NCBI GenBank assembly: GCA_033064195.1
Contig: JARBJD010000315.1
Coordinates: forward strand, 18,645 to 82,644
Length of the DNA: 64,000 nucleotides
Source of the DNA: Blattamonas nauphoetae
Lineage: Eukaryota; Preaxostyla; Oxymonadida
Direction: 5' to 3'
Part shown: positions 53,996-63,775 of the stretch, in pieces
Position numbering within the stretch: position 1 is the stretch's first letter
How the letters are laid out: every line of letters begins with the position of its first letter
Made by a program: the position numbers and the translations under genes
Notes under the pieces: model-generated
Told to the model about the DNA's origin: nothing
Database searches by the model: none
What the model saw: only the letters and a program-made list of their open reading frames with translations

Positions 53996-55710
53996 AAGAA
54001 TGCTTTCACCATCCCAGCTGGGATGCTCGCTCCTGCTGCCTTGACTCCAGGTCCCTCGACTAGAACGTCCGTGCTCCTTCCCAGTGTCACTTTTTTCGTC
54101 GCCAATTGCTTGAGCTCTGAATGACCTGGGAGCGTGGCCCAATCGAATGCCACTACGATTCCTTCGCATCCGTCCCGTTCCATCTTCCTCACTGTCTTGA
54201 GGAGGAGCGGGTTGGGTGGGAAGGCCCAGACGACCTCCTCTCTCCAATCGACCATCAGCCCGTTCGTGGCTATCGCCTGTTCGTTTCTCTTCCACGCACA
54301 AAAGCGTTCTGTCTGCGTGTTCCACGCGTTGGCGAACACATCCAGTGTTGGGATGACCTTCCATGTCTGACACACCATGCGATATAGATCCTTCCTCAAC
54401 TGATAATCCCCTCCGTCCTCTCCGCGTGACAACTCGTCTGCCTGACGATTGTCCCGTCCTGGGATATGGACTGCTCTCATTCTGTGTTTGTGTTGCGTTA
54501 GATACGACAAAATGTTTCGAAGGGTAGGGAGGAGTGAGACGGCACAACTCCTCCGGTTGATGTTGAAGACAACGGTTGAATTGTCCGATTTGAGGAGGAT
54601 GTCCGTCCCGTCCTTCAAACTCCTCTCCTTCTGCATCTCTTCGATGATCCAACTGACCGCAAGCATCTCTCTCCAATTGCTGCTCTGCTTCCTCTCCTCC
54701 TCGCTGAATGTCCTCTGATGAAATGTGTCCTCCTTTCCTTTGGAGCTGACGACTGCGCCCATTCCCCACTCCGATGCGTCTGTCGTGACGACCACGGTTG
54801 GAACGAAAGGTCGGATGCTGGCTTCCATCTCCCTCTGCAATCGTTCCTTCCACCATCTGAGCTCCTCGATCTCTGTGTCCCCCAGAGCTCCTCGGTTGTG
54901 ATATCCTCCGTCTCCCACGATCTCCTCCTTCCTCCTCGTCAGGTTCCTTGTTCGGACGAACGTCTCCGCCTCGACGATGGCGAAGGACTGGAGGACACCT
55001 ACGAGCGACGCCAGTGCGTGCCCGACGCACTGGCGCTGGTGTCTGCACTGTGTCAGCCTGTCCCTCACCTTCACGAACGCCTTCTTCCGCTTCATCTTCG
55101 TCGCGGCCACCATCATCGACTCGGTCTTCCAGAGGAATCCGAGGAACTCCAGCTGCCTTGAGGGTTGGAGGATGGACTTCTCCTGATTCACAGTGAATCC
55201 TAGTCTGTCCAATTCCAGCAATGTCAGCAGAATGCTCTTCTCCATCTCCTCCTCCGATTCCCCCATCAGCAGAATGTCGTCCAGATAGATGACCAGCCTG
55301 ATCCTCCTCCTGAGCTTTGATACGACCTCCCTCATCATCTTGGTGAAGATGAGTGGTGAGAGACTGAGTCCAAACGGGAGAGTTGTGTGGCTGTAGTAGA
55401 TATTTTGGAAGGTAAAGCATAGATACTGGGCTGAGTCGCTGTGGATTGGGACGTGTTGATATGCCAACCGCAGGTCGATCTTTGCCAGATAGTCTCCAGT
55501 CCTCATCGTGTCCACAATTGTCGTCCAGCTCTCCATCTTGAAGTGCGTCGGCAGCAAGAGCCTGTTCGCTGGCCGACAATCGAGAATCTTTCGATACGTT
55601 CCATCCGACTTCGGAACCAAGAACGTGTTGTTGAGAAGAACCACTTGGGACAATATTTTTGAGATCATCGATCGCAATGGAAAAAGTTCGAGCGACATTT
55701 CGATTTTCAA
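53959..55710 (-). CDS. DIRS-type reverse transcriptase-RNase H
   Basis: This frame has 583 residues. Reverse transcriptase motifs are in order: NNTFLVPKSDGTYRKILDCR, KIDLRLAYQHVPIHSDSAQY, TTLPFGLSLSPLIFTKMM, and the catalytic YLDD (VIYLDDILLMGESEEEM) with LGFTVNQEKSILQPSRQLEF. An RNase H domain follows: TDASEWGMGAVV, SSNWREMLAVSW, LKSDNSTVVFNINRR and IPGRDNRQADELSR, which keep the acidic metal ligands. This RT/RH type, with a tyrosine recombinase downstream, is characteristic of DIRS elements. The catalytic motifs look intact. The N-terminus is short for a DIRS RT, which fits 5' truncation; the true start is unknown. Confidence 0.88.
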   Translation of the reverse strand: MKIEMSLELFPLRSMISKILSQVVLLNNTFLVPKSDGTYRKILDCRPANRLLLPTHFKMESWTTIVDTMRTGDYLAKIDLRLAYQHVPIHSDSAQYLCFTFQNIYYSHTTLPFGLSLSPLIFTKMMREVVSKLRRRIRLVIYLDDILLMGESEEEMEKSILLTLLELDRLGFTVNQEKSILQPSRQLEFLGFLWKTESMMVAATKMKRKKAFVKVRDRLTQCRHQRQCVGHALASLVGVLQSFAIVEAETFVRTRNLTRRKEEIVGDGGYHNRGALGDTEIEELRWWKERLQREMEASIRPFVPTVVVTTDASEWGMGAVVSSKGKEDTFHQRTFSEEERKQSSNWREMLAVSWIIEEMQKERSLKDGTDILLKSDNSTVVFNINRRSCAVSLLPTLRNILSYLTQHKHRMRAVHIPGRDNRQADELSRGEDGGDYQLRKDLYRMVCQTWKVIPTLDVFANAWNTQTERFCAWKRNEQAIATNGLMVDWREEVVWAFPPNPLLLKTVRKMERDGCEGIVVAFDWATLPGHSELKQLATKKVTLGRSTDVLVEGPGVKAAGASIPAGMVKAFFVPRRSGTPSER

Positions 55711-56020
55711 ATATCCTTTTATCCTTCACACATTCAGATTGATTGCATTTCTAAATGGAGATTCCAGACGTTCTGACCTCCAAAGTCGTTCTGTCAATGA
55801 ACGTTGTGTGATCAAACCATAATCGTGCGTTTTTGTCTATCTTCTCTGATTGAATCGTTTTTTTTCGATTTTGCTGCCTGTGAAATATATCGTTGTCACG
55901 AATGAAAGAGTTTTCAATAAATGTTGTTCATGATTGTTCATCTACTTAGTCATTTCAAATCAATCCGTTTCAATGATGCAAAAGACAACGTATTCTGGAA
56001 CTATGTGCACAGTTTCAGTA
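55711..56020. other. Junction between the DIRS copy and decayed sequence
   Basis: No gag, no terminal repeat matching the other end and no gene were found here. The left boundary of the element cannot be placed. Confidence 0.35.
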
Positions 56021-56024
56021 AAAC

Positions 56025-57990
56025 ATGGTTCATGGAACCAATACAGTGAAATGGATTAAAGATGAATATGTGTTCTTCGACGCCTGGAGTGCTTATGTGC
56101 CCTCGCCGTTGTTTTCGGAAGCACGCATGTTGCCGGAGCAATTATCGAAAAGCTGTCGCCTCTGCGCGTCTCTTGAAACTGCATTGGACGCTGTTCTGGC
56201 CGCTCTCCGCGGTCCGTCGGTGGATGGCACAGAAAAACAGGAATTTGGGAACTTTGGATTGCCTCTGCTGTTGTCGTTTGGTCTGCTGTCCCTTCTCCAC
56301 CGCCGAACGTGGTGTCGCTGTTTGACGAGCTGGTTCTGCCGTTTCTGTCCTCTTTCCGATCGATGCTGTCATTCTTCCACTCGTTGCTCGCTTTCTTCTC
56401 GCCGAACATGCCGTCGCTGGTATTCCCTGCTCTGCACTCGCTGAGCCATCTGCACGCCACTGCTAGGTGTTGTGCATGGGGTTCTGGCGACGTCCTCGGA
56501 AACGCTGTTGCAGATGAACTTTCTGCTGTTCTGGTCTGAACTGCAGACGGCACTGAGCAGTTTCGCTTCGTCGATCGAGCAAGACGCGTCGCTTCATGTT
56601 TCGCAGCCTCTTTCGGAGTTGGTGGAGAAGTGGGTTGTGGAGGAAGGCCTGCGTGCGATGTGTGCGTTGGAGCTGTTTCACTTTGTGTTGGCGTTGGACG
56701 GAGACAAACAGTCGGAGCTGTCGAAACTGCTGCACACCGACTCGATCTGCACGGAGTTCATTTTGCTGGCGAATCAGCTGGTGACTTCACTGCGCACGTT
56801 CTTCGAAGCTGACCGCTCTGTCGCCCCACTCGCCACACCCGCCCTTCCTCGCTAACTTCCGAAGCCCCGCACGCAGCCGCACTGCTTGTCGATTGGATTG
56901 TGACAGGCTGTTCCAGACGAATGTTGTTCTTTCGGAAGGAGGAGCTACGATTGTTCGGATTGAGTTTGGGATGCTTCTCCAAACACTCTGCTGGTTTGTT
57001 CATCTGTCGCTGGTGAAGCTGGACGCTCTGATGCAGCTGCTTCATCTGACGCTGTCGTCGTTCATCCCACACCCTCTCGCAAATCTGGTGCCCACATTCG
57101 CACCTGAGCACGAGCCTCGCCAGATCGGGCCGAAGACCCGGCACTTCCTTCTGTCGCCGTGGGTGGAGACAGGGCGGAGTGGAGAAGGGTTGGTAGGGGC
57201 TGAGGGGCGGGCGTTCCCGCTGAGTCTGAGTGTGGAAGTGTCGACGACTGCGATTGTGTTGATTCTGATTCACAAAATTCACCGAAAACCTTCGAACCAG
57301 CGATTCTGGGCACGGCTCTGCCTTTGCTGTTGTCGGTGCGTCTGTTGTCGCCGTCGATGGATGTGTGCTGGCAGATGTGGCATCGGAAGAGAGGTAGAGG
57401 ACTTTGCGATTCTCTCGTTGTTGGACTTGACCACTTCGTAGATTATCTCCACATGCGACGGCACAGAACTAAATTGGTGGAAAGTGTGAATTGGATTGTG
57501 GTGTTGGGGAGGTGGTGGACGATGTGGTTTGTGGGAATGAAGTTGGAGAGCGCGAACTGAACGAGCTGTCCAAATTGAAGATCCCGTCGCTGCTCAGCCC
57601 TCTCTTCCCCATCATCACATCCACCACTCGCAGCATCAGCCGCTTTGCCTGAAGTCCCTCGCTTCGTTTCTATCATCACTCGGTGCTGTTCACTGATGAG
57701 GTTCTGATGTCGCTGGCTCGGATTCTGCGCTCGCTGCTTGGGACGTTCGACGATAAGTGGAGGACAATCGAGTCGATTTTCATTTCTGTGTGGACGTTGT
57801 TGCTCATAGTGATTGGAGGAGTGAGTTCAGCAGAAAAGAAGAAACTGACGAGAATGATCGTGTGGACAGGGCTGTTGGAGATGTTTGGAGAATACATCAA
57901 TCGCTTCTGGACGACACAGATTAAAGGCGAAGTCCTTCGCATTGTCCCAATACTCCAGCGTCGTGTTCTCGTCGAAATGTGAGTCTTCAA
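56025..57990 (+). pseudogene. Decayed protein gene, multiple frameshifts, family not recognised
   Basis: Good coding composition hops between frames. 56025-56290 (PEQLSKSCRLCASLETALDA) is followed by 56309-56460 (VSLFDELVLPFLSSFRSMLS) and 56490-56855 (FLLFWSELQTALSSFASSIE). Further pieces are 56893-57140 (LSLVKLDALMQLLHLTLSSF), about 57410-57560, and 57683-57860 (EVLMSLARILRSLLGTFDDK). Stops and frameshifts separate them with no plausible introns. The pieces are Leu/Ser-rich helices, suggesting one formerly long helical protein. Confidence 0.55.
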
Positions 57991-58900
57991 AGAAAATCAG
58001 GTCTGGCTGATTGAAGTTGTGTGTGCCGCCTCTTTCAGCGGCTGTGTTCTTCCGAAAGATGCATCGGTGGAAAGTGTGGTCGGAATAATGCGTTGAGATG
58101 CACCTCCCTTCTTCCCTGCCTAGTTGTTCTCGAAAAGCGAGTCGAAGGCACGGAGGACGTGAAACGTTCCACTTACTAAAAACAACACCGCTCCCAGAAA
58201 ATGTCTGATCGGAGAACTGGCAGTTGGAGACTTGAATGAAGGCAATTGAATCAGCTTCTTGAAGTGTCCGAGTTCGCGAGGCTCCATCCAGCGATGTGAA
58301 TTCGGAGTTCGAATCATCTGTGCTCACAGAATGATGAGTGATGATCTGGTGTTCGCTGTCGGGAAGAGTGGTGGCTTTGTCACACGAGATATTGGACGAA
58401 TCAATGACGAGGCGAGGATTGGGGTTCAGATTTCCTCGCAGGTCCATCAGAAAACATGATGTTTTGTGCAGTTGATTGCGAACGTGGTGCGTGTGGTGGA
58501 CCACAATCGGCGATGCCAGCTGGCCCAGTCGGAGAACAGAGTCCTAAATGACACACAGGATGTCTCCACAATCGCACATCGCGACGGCGAGGACAGTGTC
58601 GGAGAGAGGGATGGCCAGCTTTGCGTTCGTGCAACCAAGAGACTCCACATCGAAAATCAGAGCGTCAAGCGAAAGCGTTGAGTTCACAATATTAAAAGGC
58701 AGTTCTGATGAGTCCTGAGCCGAGAAACTTCACTTGAGATGGGTTGCTCTCTGTTGAGTCGCACGAGTGTTGACTTCGTGATTGATGTTCTTGTTTCTCC
58801 CTTCAGTGTGAGGTCCACAGATTCAAAATGTTGGAATGCTCATCCGTTCTGCTTGTTCTCGAGTCTGATGATAGGTTGCGAATCATACCCGTGTCTCTGC
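57900..58900 (-). pseudogene. Beta-helix surface-protein relict
   Basis: Minus-strand fragments carry family features: NSTLSLDALIFDVESLGCTN (about 58660), IDSSNISCDKATTLPDSEHQ (about 58370), IAFIQVSNCQFSDQTFSGSG (about 58230) and FHRCIFRKNTAAERGGTHNF (about 58040). They resemble the N-terminal beta-helix of the intact receptors (ENSTISLKILDLNCRKIGTS). Stops and frameshifts interrupt them. The 3' end merges with the plus-strand pseudogene near 57900. Confidence 0.6.
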
Positions 58901-58919
58901 CTCCTTGATTCCTGCCAGA

Positions 58920-59760
58920 ACCCGAAGAGAAAGAAAATGACGGATAGAAGGGGAGGAAATGAACTGCCGAAGGTGTTGTGTGCAGATGGGATGCGGCGAA
59001 AGGCCCTTCTTCTGTCGATCAGCCCTCACAAAAGTGGCAATTGTTTCGATGTCGCCTGTGGAGAGGAGTGAGGCATCAAAGGGAAGAGCTGGATCGAAGT
59101 CCTTCCTCCCTTACCATCGATACTCTTCGCAACGAACGAGTCCTGCTCGTCCAGAGACTCGCTGCGGGAGTGCGGCGAAGGAGTCGTGCTGCCAGCGGGT
59201 GGAGATGCAGACGAGCCGCGGTTGCCAGGCGTGGTCGGTGTCTGGTCAGCCCGATCGCGTGTCGACTGTTTCCAGTTTTGACGAGTTCTTCGGTGTTGAC
59301 CAGAATCTGCTCTGGTTCAGATAAGACTGCGACCGCAGCGTCGAGAGCGACAGCGCGTTCGTCAGCCCTCACGAAGTGCTGAATCTGCGGCGAAATCGGC
59401 GGGTTGGCAGGAATATCGTCGTTTTCTCTTTTTTGGACTTTCGCGTGCTTGTATCGCCACCGTTTCTCTTGGAGGGGACAACAAAGAGCGACGAAGAGAT
59501 CGAGTTTTGGAGGAGGTCCGTTTGGTTCGGAAAGAAGAGGGGTGTCCCGAATGCGTGGGTGGATGAACAGATACTGGAAAGGGAAAGAGACGGGACAATG
59601 GGTGGATCTGGCGCTGGAGAATCAGCAGGTAGACGAGATCTGAAAGAGATGGGGATGGTTGTGATTGTTTGGTCGGAGAGACAGATGAAACCGGTTGAGG
59701 TGGGGTGGGAGGGACTCTGTCGTCGAGAGACGTATTGCTGGGAGAATCGTGAGAAATGAT
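58920..59760 (+). pseudogene. Degenerate coding-like fragments, unrecognised
   Basis: Short frames with coding-like composition (for example 58960-59070, GNELPKVLCADGMRRKALLL, and 59376-59759) alternate with stops. No family could be assigned. Confidence 0.3.
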
Positions 59761-59929
59761 GGAGACGGTCATCGACGTGCATTGTTCCTTACTATAGTGA
59801 TATTCGTGATGGCCATTCGGTTTTTCTTGTTTTGATTGTATTTCGGGTGATGTTGACCTGAATTCCAGTAATTGACGTGCTCGTCCGCGAGTCACCGCGC
59901 GATGGAAATGGTGAAACAAGTCTGATAAA

Positions 59930-61100
59930 CTACAGTTGAACAAACCGGCTTATTCTGAAAAATAGCCATCCACGATGATCCAAGTTCCACAAACTTGTAA
60001 TAAACACATTTTCAACATCCGAATATATCGGACGAGATCCTCCCGAGTCAAGATCGTGGTAAACTGGCGGTTGTCCCGTCTGCTTCGTCGAGTATCTTCT
60101 GACCGTGGTTGGCAATAAAGTTGTACGCGCTCAACGTGAAGAGCTTCATCGGAAGAATGGGTGGAGAGGGAGAGGGCTCGACTCTTTGTGAACAAGAACC
60201 CAGCCTTCGCAACTCGCATGTCTCAGCTGAAGCTGTGAAGAGGCGTCCATCCCAGTGCTGTTGTATGAACACAGCAGGTCTGGGTCGAGAAACTGGTTTT
60301 GGGGAGATCGATGGGAAGATGCAGAACGGAATGAAATGCGCGTCAGCTACCGGGATCTTCGCGTTGATGTAATTCCTCAGAAGTGTGATTCTGTGGAAGG
60401 GAGGTCAGGATCAACTCAAGAAGGGAAGAGTTCAGAGTGTGGTCTGACAGACGGTGCATCAGAAAAGTGGCGATGAGGAGGAAGAACAGCTTTGTTCAGG
60501 CGAATGAGGGTGGTCGAGGAGAGCATGCGGGAGGAACGACGAAGGGTTGCATTGGTCTTGCAAAGAAAGAGGTGGATGAGAGTCCAATCCCGAAATGGAC
60601 GGAAGTGTCATATTTGGCGTATTTTTAAGGAAAGAATAGAGTCAAGAATGTGTTGGAGGAATGGAGGGTCGTTCGAAGGAAGCGGAGGGTGAGTAAACCC
60701 GAGTTGGAGAAGAAAGAGAGAACCTGCTGATGACTTGTGACGACCAAATGGTACGTATGTACACGGAGTTGCTGGAGGGGAGAGAAGAGGGATGGGTATG
60801 ATATTATTTTGGTGAAGACTGTGATGATGAACATGAAAGGGGAATTGAGGAGGATGAGACGAAGCAAACGACGTTGGGTCCTGGAGCGAAGAGTAAGGAT
60901 TGAACAGCCGAAAGAGGGAGATAATTGGAGGTATAGAGAAGATATTAGAGGCAGAGACATAACTGAACTCAATTTGGAAGGGTTGTAGTTGTTGTTGAAT
61001 GGTATTGAGATCGTTGGGTGGTTGAACGTGACCTAGATCAGAATCATCAAAGTTGACTATCTCGAATGGAACATCTTCAGCATGTGTTTCAATAATGGTT
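59930..61100. other. Decayed or non-coding stretch
   Basis: Short overlapping frames on both strands occur without motifs. I could not support a gene here. Confidence 0.3.
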
Positions 61101-61183
61101 TGTTCAGGGGAATATCAAGGCCGGCTTGGAAATTGTGGGCGAACACGACTGAGCCATCGGGGAACTGATCCCAGGAGACGAAG

Positions 61184-61555
61184 ATGGAACAATATGTTCA
61201 ATTGAAGGTGAATGAGTTTGTGGTGGAGACGAAACTGTGGTTGGAGAGGCAGACTGACCATTTGAGATCGATTATTGTTGGGAAGGGTGTGGATGTCCCC
61301 ATTCGTGATTGCAGTCACAGTAGTTGCTTTGTATTGAACTGTGTGATTCAGGGAGGAGATTTGTTAGTCTTGAATGGCCTTCCTCATCATTGGCGGAGAC
61401 CCTTTGATTTGAACATCACAGATTTGAAACGATATCAACTTTGTGTGTTTATAACGTCTCTTCGGGAGAGACTTCGCACGGACGGGGAGTTGTTATCCAT
61501 TGGAAGTGGCGGGAGACCAGTTCAGATAATAAGCGACAGGATGGGTTTGCGATGA
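61184..61555 (+). pseudogene. Possible short gene or fragment, 123 codons
   Basis: The frame starts MEQYVQLKVNEFVVETKLWL and contains SSCFVLNCVIQGGDLLVLNG, strand-like and faintly similar to the beta-helix family. It ends 60 bp before the minisatellite. Given the decayed surroundings, it is probably a fragment. Confidence 0.3.
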
Positions 61556-61614
61556 GAGTTGAGTGCTTTTGTTATCTCTCGTCCAAGAGCTATGATTGTC
61601 GGAGAAGATTGGGA

Positions 61615-62107
61615 TGGGTGGAGGGAGGAAGGAGGTGAATTTGCGATGGGTGGAGGGCGGGAGGAGGTCAATTTGTGATGGGTGGAGGGAGGAAGGAGGT
61701 GAATTTGTGATGGGTGGAGGGAGGAAGGAGGTGAATTTGCGATGGGTGGAGGGAGGAAGGAGGTGAATTTGTGATGGGTGGAGGGAGGAAGGAGGTGAAT
61801 TTGTGATGGGTGGAGGGAGGAAGGAGGTGAATTTGCGATGGGTGGAGGGAGGAAGGAGGTGAATTTGCGATGGGTAGAGGGAGGAAGGAGGTGAATTTGC
61901 GATGGGTGGAGGGAGGAAGGAGGTGAATTTGTGATGGGTGGAGGGAGGAAGGAGGTGAATTTGTGATGGGTGGAGAGGAGGAAGGAGGTGAATTTGCGAT
62001 GGGTGGAGAGGAGGAAGGAGGTGGGTGCGATGGGTAGAGGGAGGAAGGGAGGTGAATTTGCGATGGGTGGAGGGAGGAAGGAGGTGAATTTGCGATGGGT
62101 GGAGGGA
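61615..62107 (+). repeat. Minisatellite, 32-bp unit, about 15 copies
   Basis: The unit combines the G-rich runs gggtggagggaggaag and gaggtgaatttgygat and recurs about every 32 bp from 61615 to 62107. Most differences are the y position (c or t) and one-base length changes near 61970-62045. Because 32 is not a multiple of three, all frames stay open on the minus strand, producing a spurious Pro/Ser/His-rich 197-codon frame. Confidence 0.9.
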
Positions 62108-62250
62108 GTTCTCACTCGAATAGAGTCAGAGAAGTTGATGACCCAGACTTGTGGGTCATTGAAGACAGATTTCTCAAATCTTCATACAACCCCCAAGAAA
62201 TATTCAAGCAAAACTCGAAAATTTTATCCCCATCATATCTTCTCGCAACC

Positions 62251-62536
62251 ATGGAAGCTTATATTACAAAACCCAAATCAACCATCAGCACGCGCCGGAA
62301 GGAGATTTACGACCTTCTCGTCAAACAACATCGCGACTATCCAGCAGCACCTCTCATCAAAGCTCTGGATAGTCGTCATGAACTCATACCAATCAAGGAG
62401 ATTGTCCTTGCTCATTACAATAGTTTGGCTTTCTTTTCTCTCATTCTTTCTCTCTTTAGATAAATTCACTTCACTTATTTCGTCTTTAACTCATTTACAT
62501 CGTGAAATGAGGTGCAAAGACGACAAGGTGAAATGA
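62251..62536 (+). CDS. Small two-exon gene, 82 residues
   Basis: Exons 62251-62422 and 62460-62536 are joined by a 37-nt GT-AG intron with a pyrimidine-rich acceptor, phase 1. The product starts MEAYITKPKSTISTRRKEIY and is helical and basic, ending in LTHLHREMRCKDDKVK. I do not recognise it. Codon composition and the clean short intron argue for a real gene, although it lies between a minisatellite and a hairpin cluster in a decayed neighbourhood. Confidence 0.5.
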
Positions 62537-62540
62537 TGCA

Positions 62541-62575
62541 GTGTGTCTCCCAAGTACTCTCACTTGGCGAGACAC
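62541..62575 (+). other. Perfect 14-bp hairpin with one bulged base
   Basis: TGTGTCTC-CCAAGT pairs with ACTTGG-(C)-GAGACACA around a six-base loop. It starts 5 bp after the stop codon of the small gene, so it would be in the 3' UTR or terminator position. Confidence 0.7.
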
Positions 62576-62676
62576 AGGCTGTTGGTTTCGACGTCGAGGA
62601 GGGGCATATAACTATGCCCGCCCCGATTCGACAGAATCGGTGGGAGACCTCGGAATCCCACTCGACGTCGACCAGC
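62576..62676 (+). ncRNA. Cloverleaf-like structured element (candidate RNA)
   Basis: The outer stem 62587-62597 pairs with 62660-62670 (11 bp), extended by GG/CC and GGCT/AGCC pairs. Inside are three hairpins: 62601-62618 (7 bp, loop taac), 62622-62639 (7 bp, loop gaca) and 62640-62659 (5 bp). It lacks tRNA signature loops. Whether it is transcribed is unknown. Confidence 0.4.
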
Positions 62677-63240
62677 CTCAAAACAGGTTACTTTTCCTTT
62701 TTCAATCATTCTCACAGAAAATAAACATCCTCGAAGACACTGAACTGATGAAAGCAATAGAAGATAAAACGTCACCAAGCTGCGAAAACCAGAAAAGAAA
62801 CCACAGAAGAGGGTTAAGAAACGTATGCTCACACTCCTTTTCACCCAATTCTCTTTACACTATTAGAAAAGCCAGCAGTTGACACACTGGACGACGATGA
62901 CCTGCTATTCCTCCTCAGCAGGTCAGATAGTCCATCAACTCCGGACAACTCCCTCGAAACCATAGCAACCGAAACACACCACATCGAAACAAGGCTCCTT
63001 GAAACAACGAAAGGAGCTTCACCGTCAGCTAGTTGAGGAAGGAAAACCAAAATCTCTTACTCTACTTTCTGCAAACAAACAAAATTCCTGAAAAAGCAAC
63101 AAAAGACCGACCTCTGTTCCTTTGTGAACGAGGCAAATATTTACAAAAGAAACATTAAAAGCACAAAACAAAAACTCACAGAAAAAGAACAAAATGAACT
63201 AAAACAATGAAAACACAAAAATAGCCGAAACACAAAGAAA
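62677..63240. other. Stop-rich stretch upstream of the transposase remnant
   Basis: This is AT-rich sequence with short frames. It may contain the decayed N-terminal part of the transposase gene, but no motif is recognisable. Confidence 0.3.
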
Positions 63241-63775
63241 TTATTACAATTCATCCATTTCATCCATAGACGATGACACATTGGTCATCGTCATGGACTT
63301 TAAAGAAAATTGGTCATTACCTCTTTCCAATGACCAAGTCGGACACGATTTTATCTAAAACTTCAGTTTCTCATCTCTGCATTACTTGTTTCACCTCACA
63401 GAATTCTGTGATCAAAAACATATCACAACTTTATTTCCCTGTTCTTCTCATGATCACCGTTTTGTTCAAGAATGTCTTGCCGATTTATTTTCTCTTGATT
63501 CATACACTTCCAAGAAACACATCACTGTATTTACTGATACTGGTCCGCATTTTAGGAACCAGTATGTTCTCAGTTACTTTCTGTCTTCTCAAAATCCCTT
63601 GTTTTCAGGGAAGAAAATTCAGTACTGTTTCTTTTCAGGCAGCATGGGAAAAACTGCTGCGACTCCAGGTCAGGTCCTTTCAAATTTTGTTTCCGCATCA
63701 CCTCACTGAACCAATCCGCTCCTCGGATGACCTTATTGATTTTTCACTTCACATCTCCTCCAATTGAATGGGAAT
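63241..63775 (+). pseudogene. DDE-type transposase remnant
   Basis: DTLVIVMDFKENWSLPLSND (from about 63270) resembles the first catalytic block (D-F-x-E-N) of a widespread eukaryotic DDE transposase group. In another frame, VFTDTGPHFRNQYVLSYFL and YCFFSGSMGKTAATPG (63515-63675) match the second and third blocks (usually D-x-G-x-H-F-R and F-F-x-x-x-H-G-K-x-x-x-D). A frameshift near 63350 separates the blocks, and the third acid is doubtful. The copy looks inactive. The superfamily was not assigned. Confidence 0.5.

Larger units (their letters stand above)
52621..55710 (-). mobile_element. DIRS-type tyrosine-recombinase retrotransposon (5' incomplete)
   Basis: On the minus strand the order is reverse transcriptase, RNase H, then a tyrosine recombinase in an overlapping frame, with inverted/complementary sequence just beyond the recombinase. 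This is the DIRS plan. DIRS elements integrate via a circular intermediate and leave no target duplication (established knowledge). No gag frame or matching left terminus was found upstream of 55710, so the copy is probably truncated at its 5' end. The right edge lies inside the receptor gene at about 52621. Confidence 0.8.

Noticed and set aside
53780-55729. A 649-codon minus-strand frame covering the whole DIRS polymerase region
   Set aside because: Its translation is low-complexity and meaningless over the RT region, where another frame carries all the RT/RNase H motifs. Only its last 65 or so codons (recombinase N-terminus) are meaningful.
61615-62107. CRISPR-like array
   Set aside because: The units are contiguous with no unique spacers, and the genome is eukaryotic. 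It is a minisatellite.
61522-62115. A 197-codon Pro/Ser/His-rich minus-strand protein
   Set aside because: It is a translation of the 32-bp minisatellite; the 32-residue period follows from the unit length not being a multiple of three.
62576-62676. tRNA gene
   Set aside because: The fold is cloverleaf-like, but stem lengths and loops do not fit a tRNA: there is no T-loop TTCRA, no D-loop GG and no 7-base anticodon loop.
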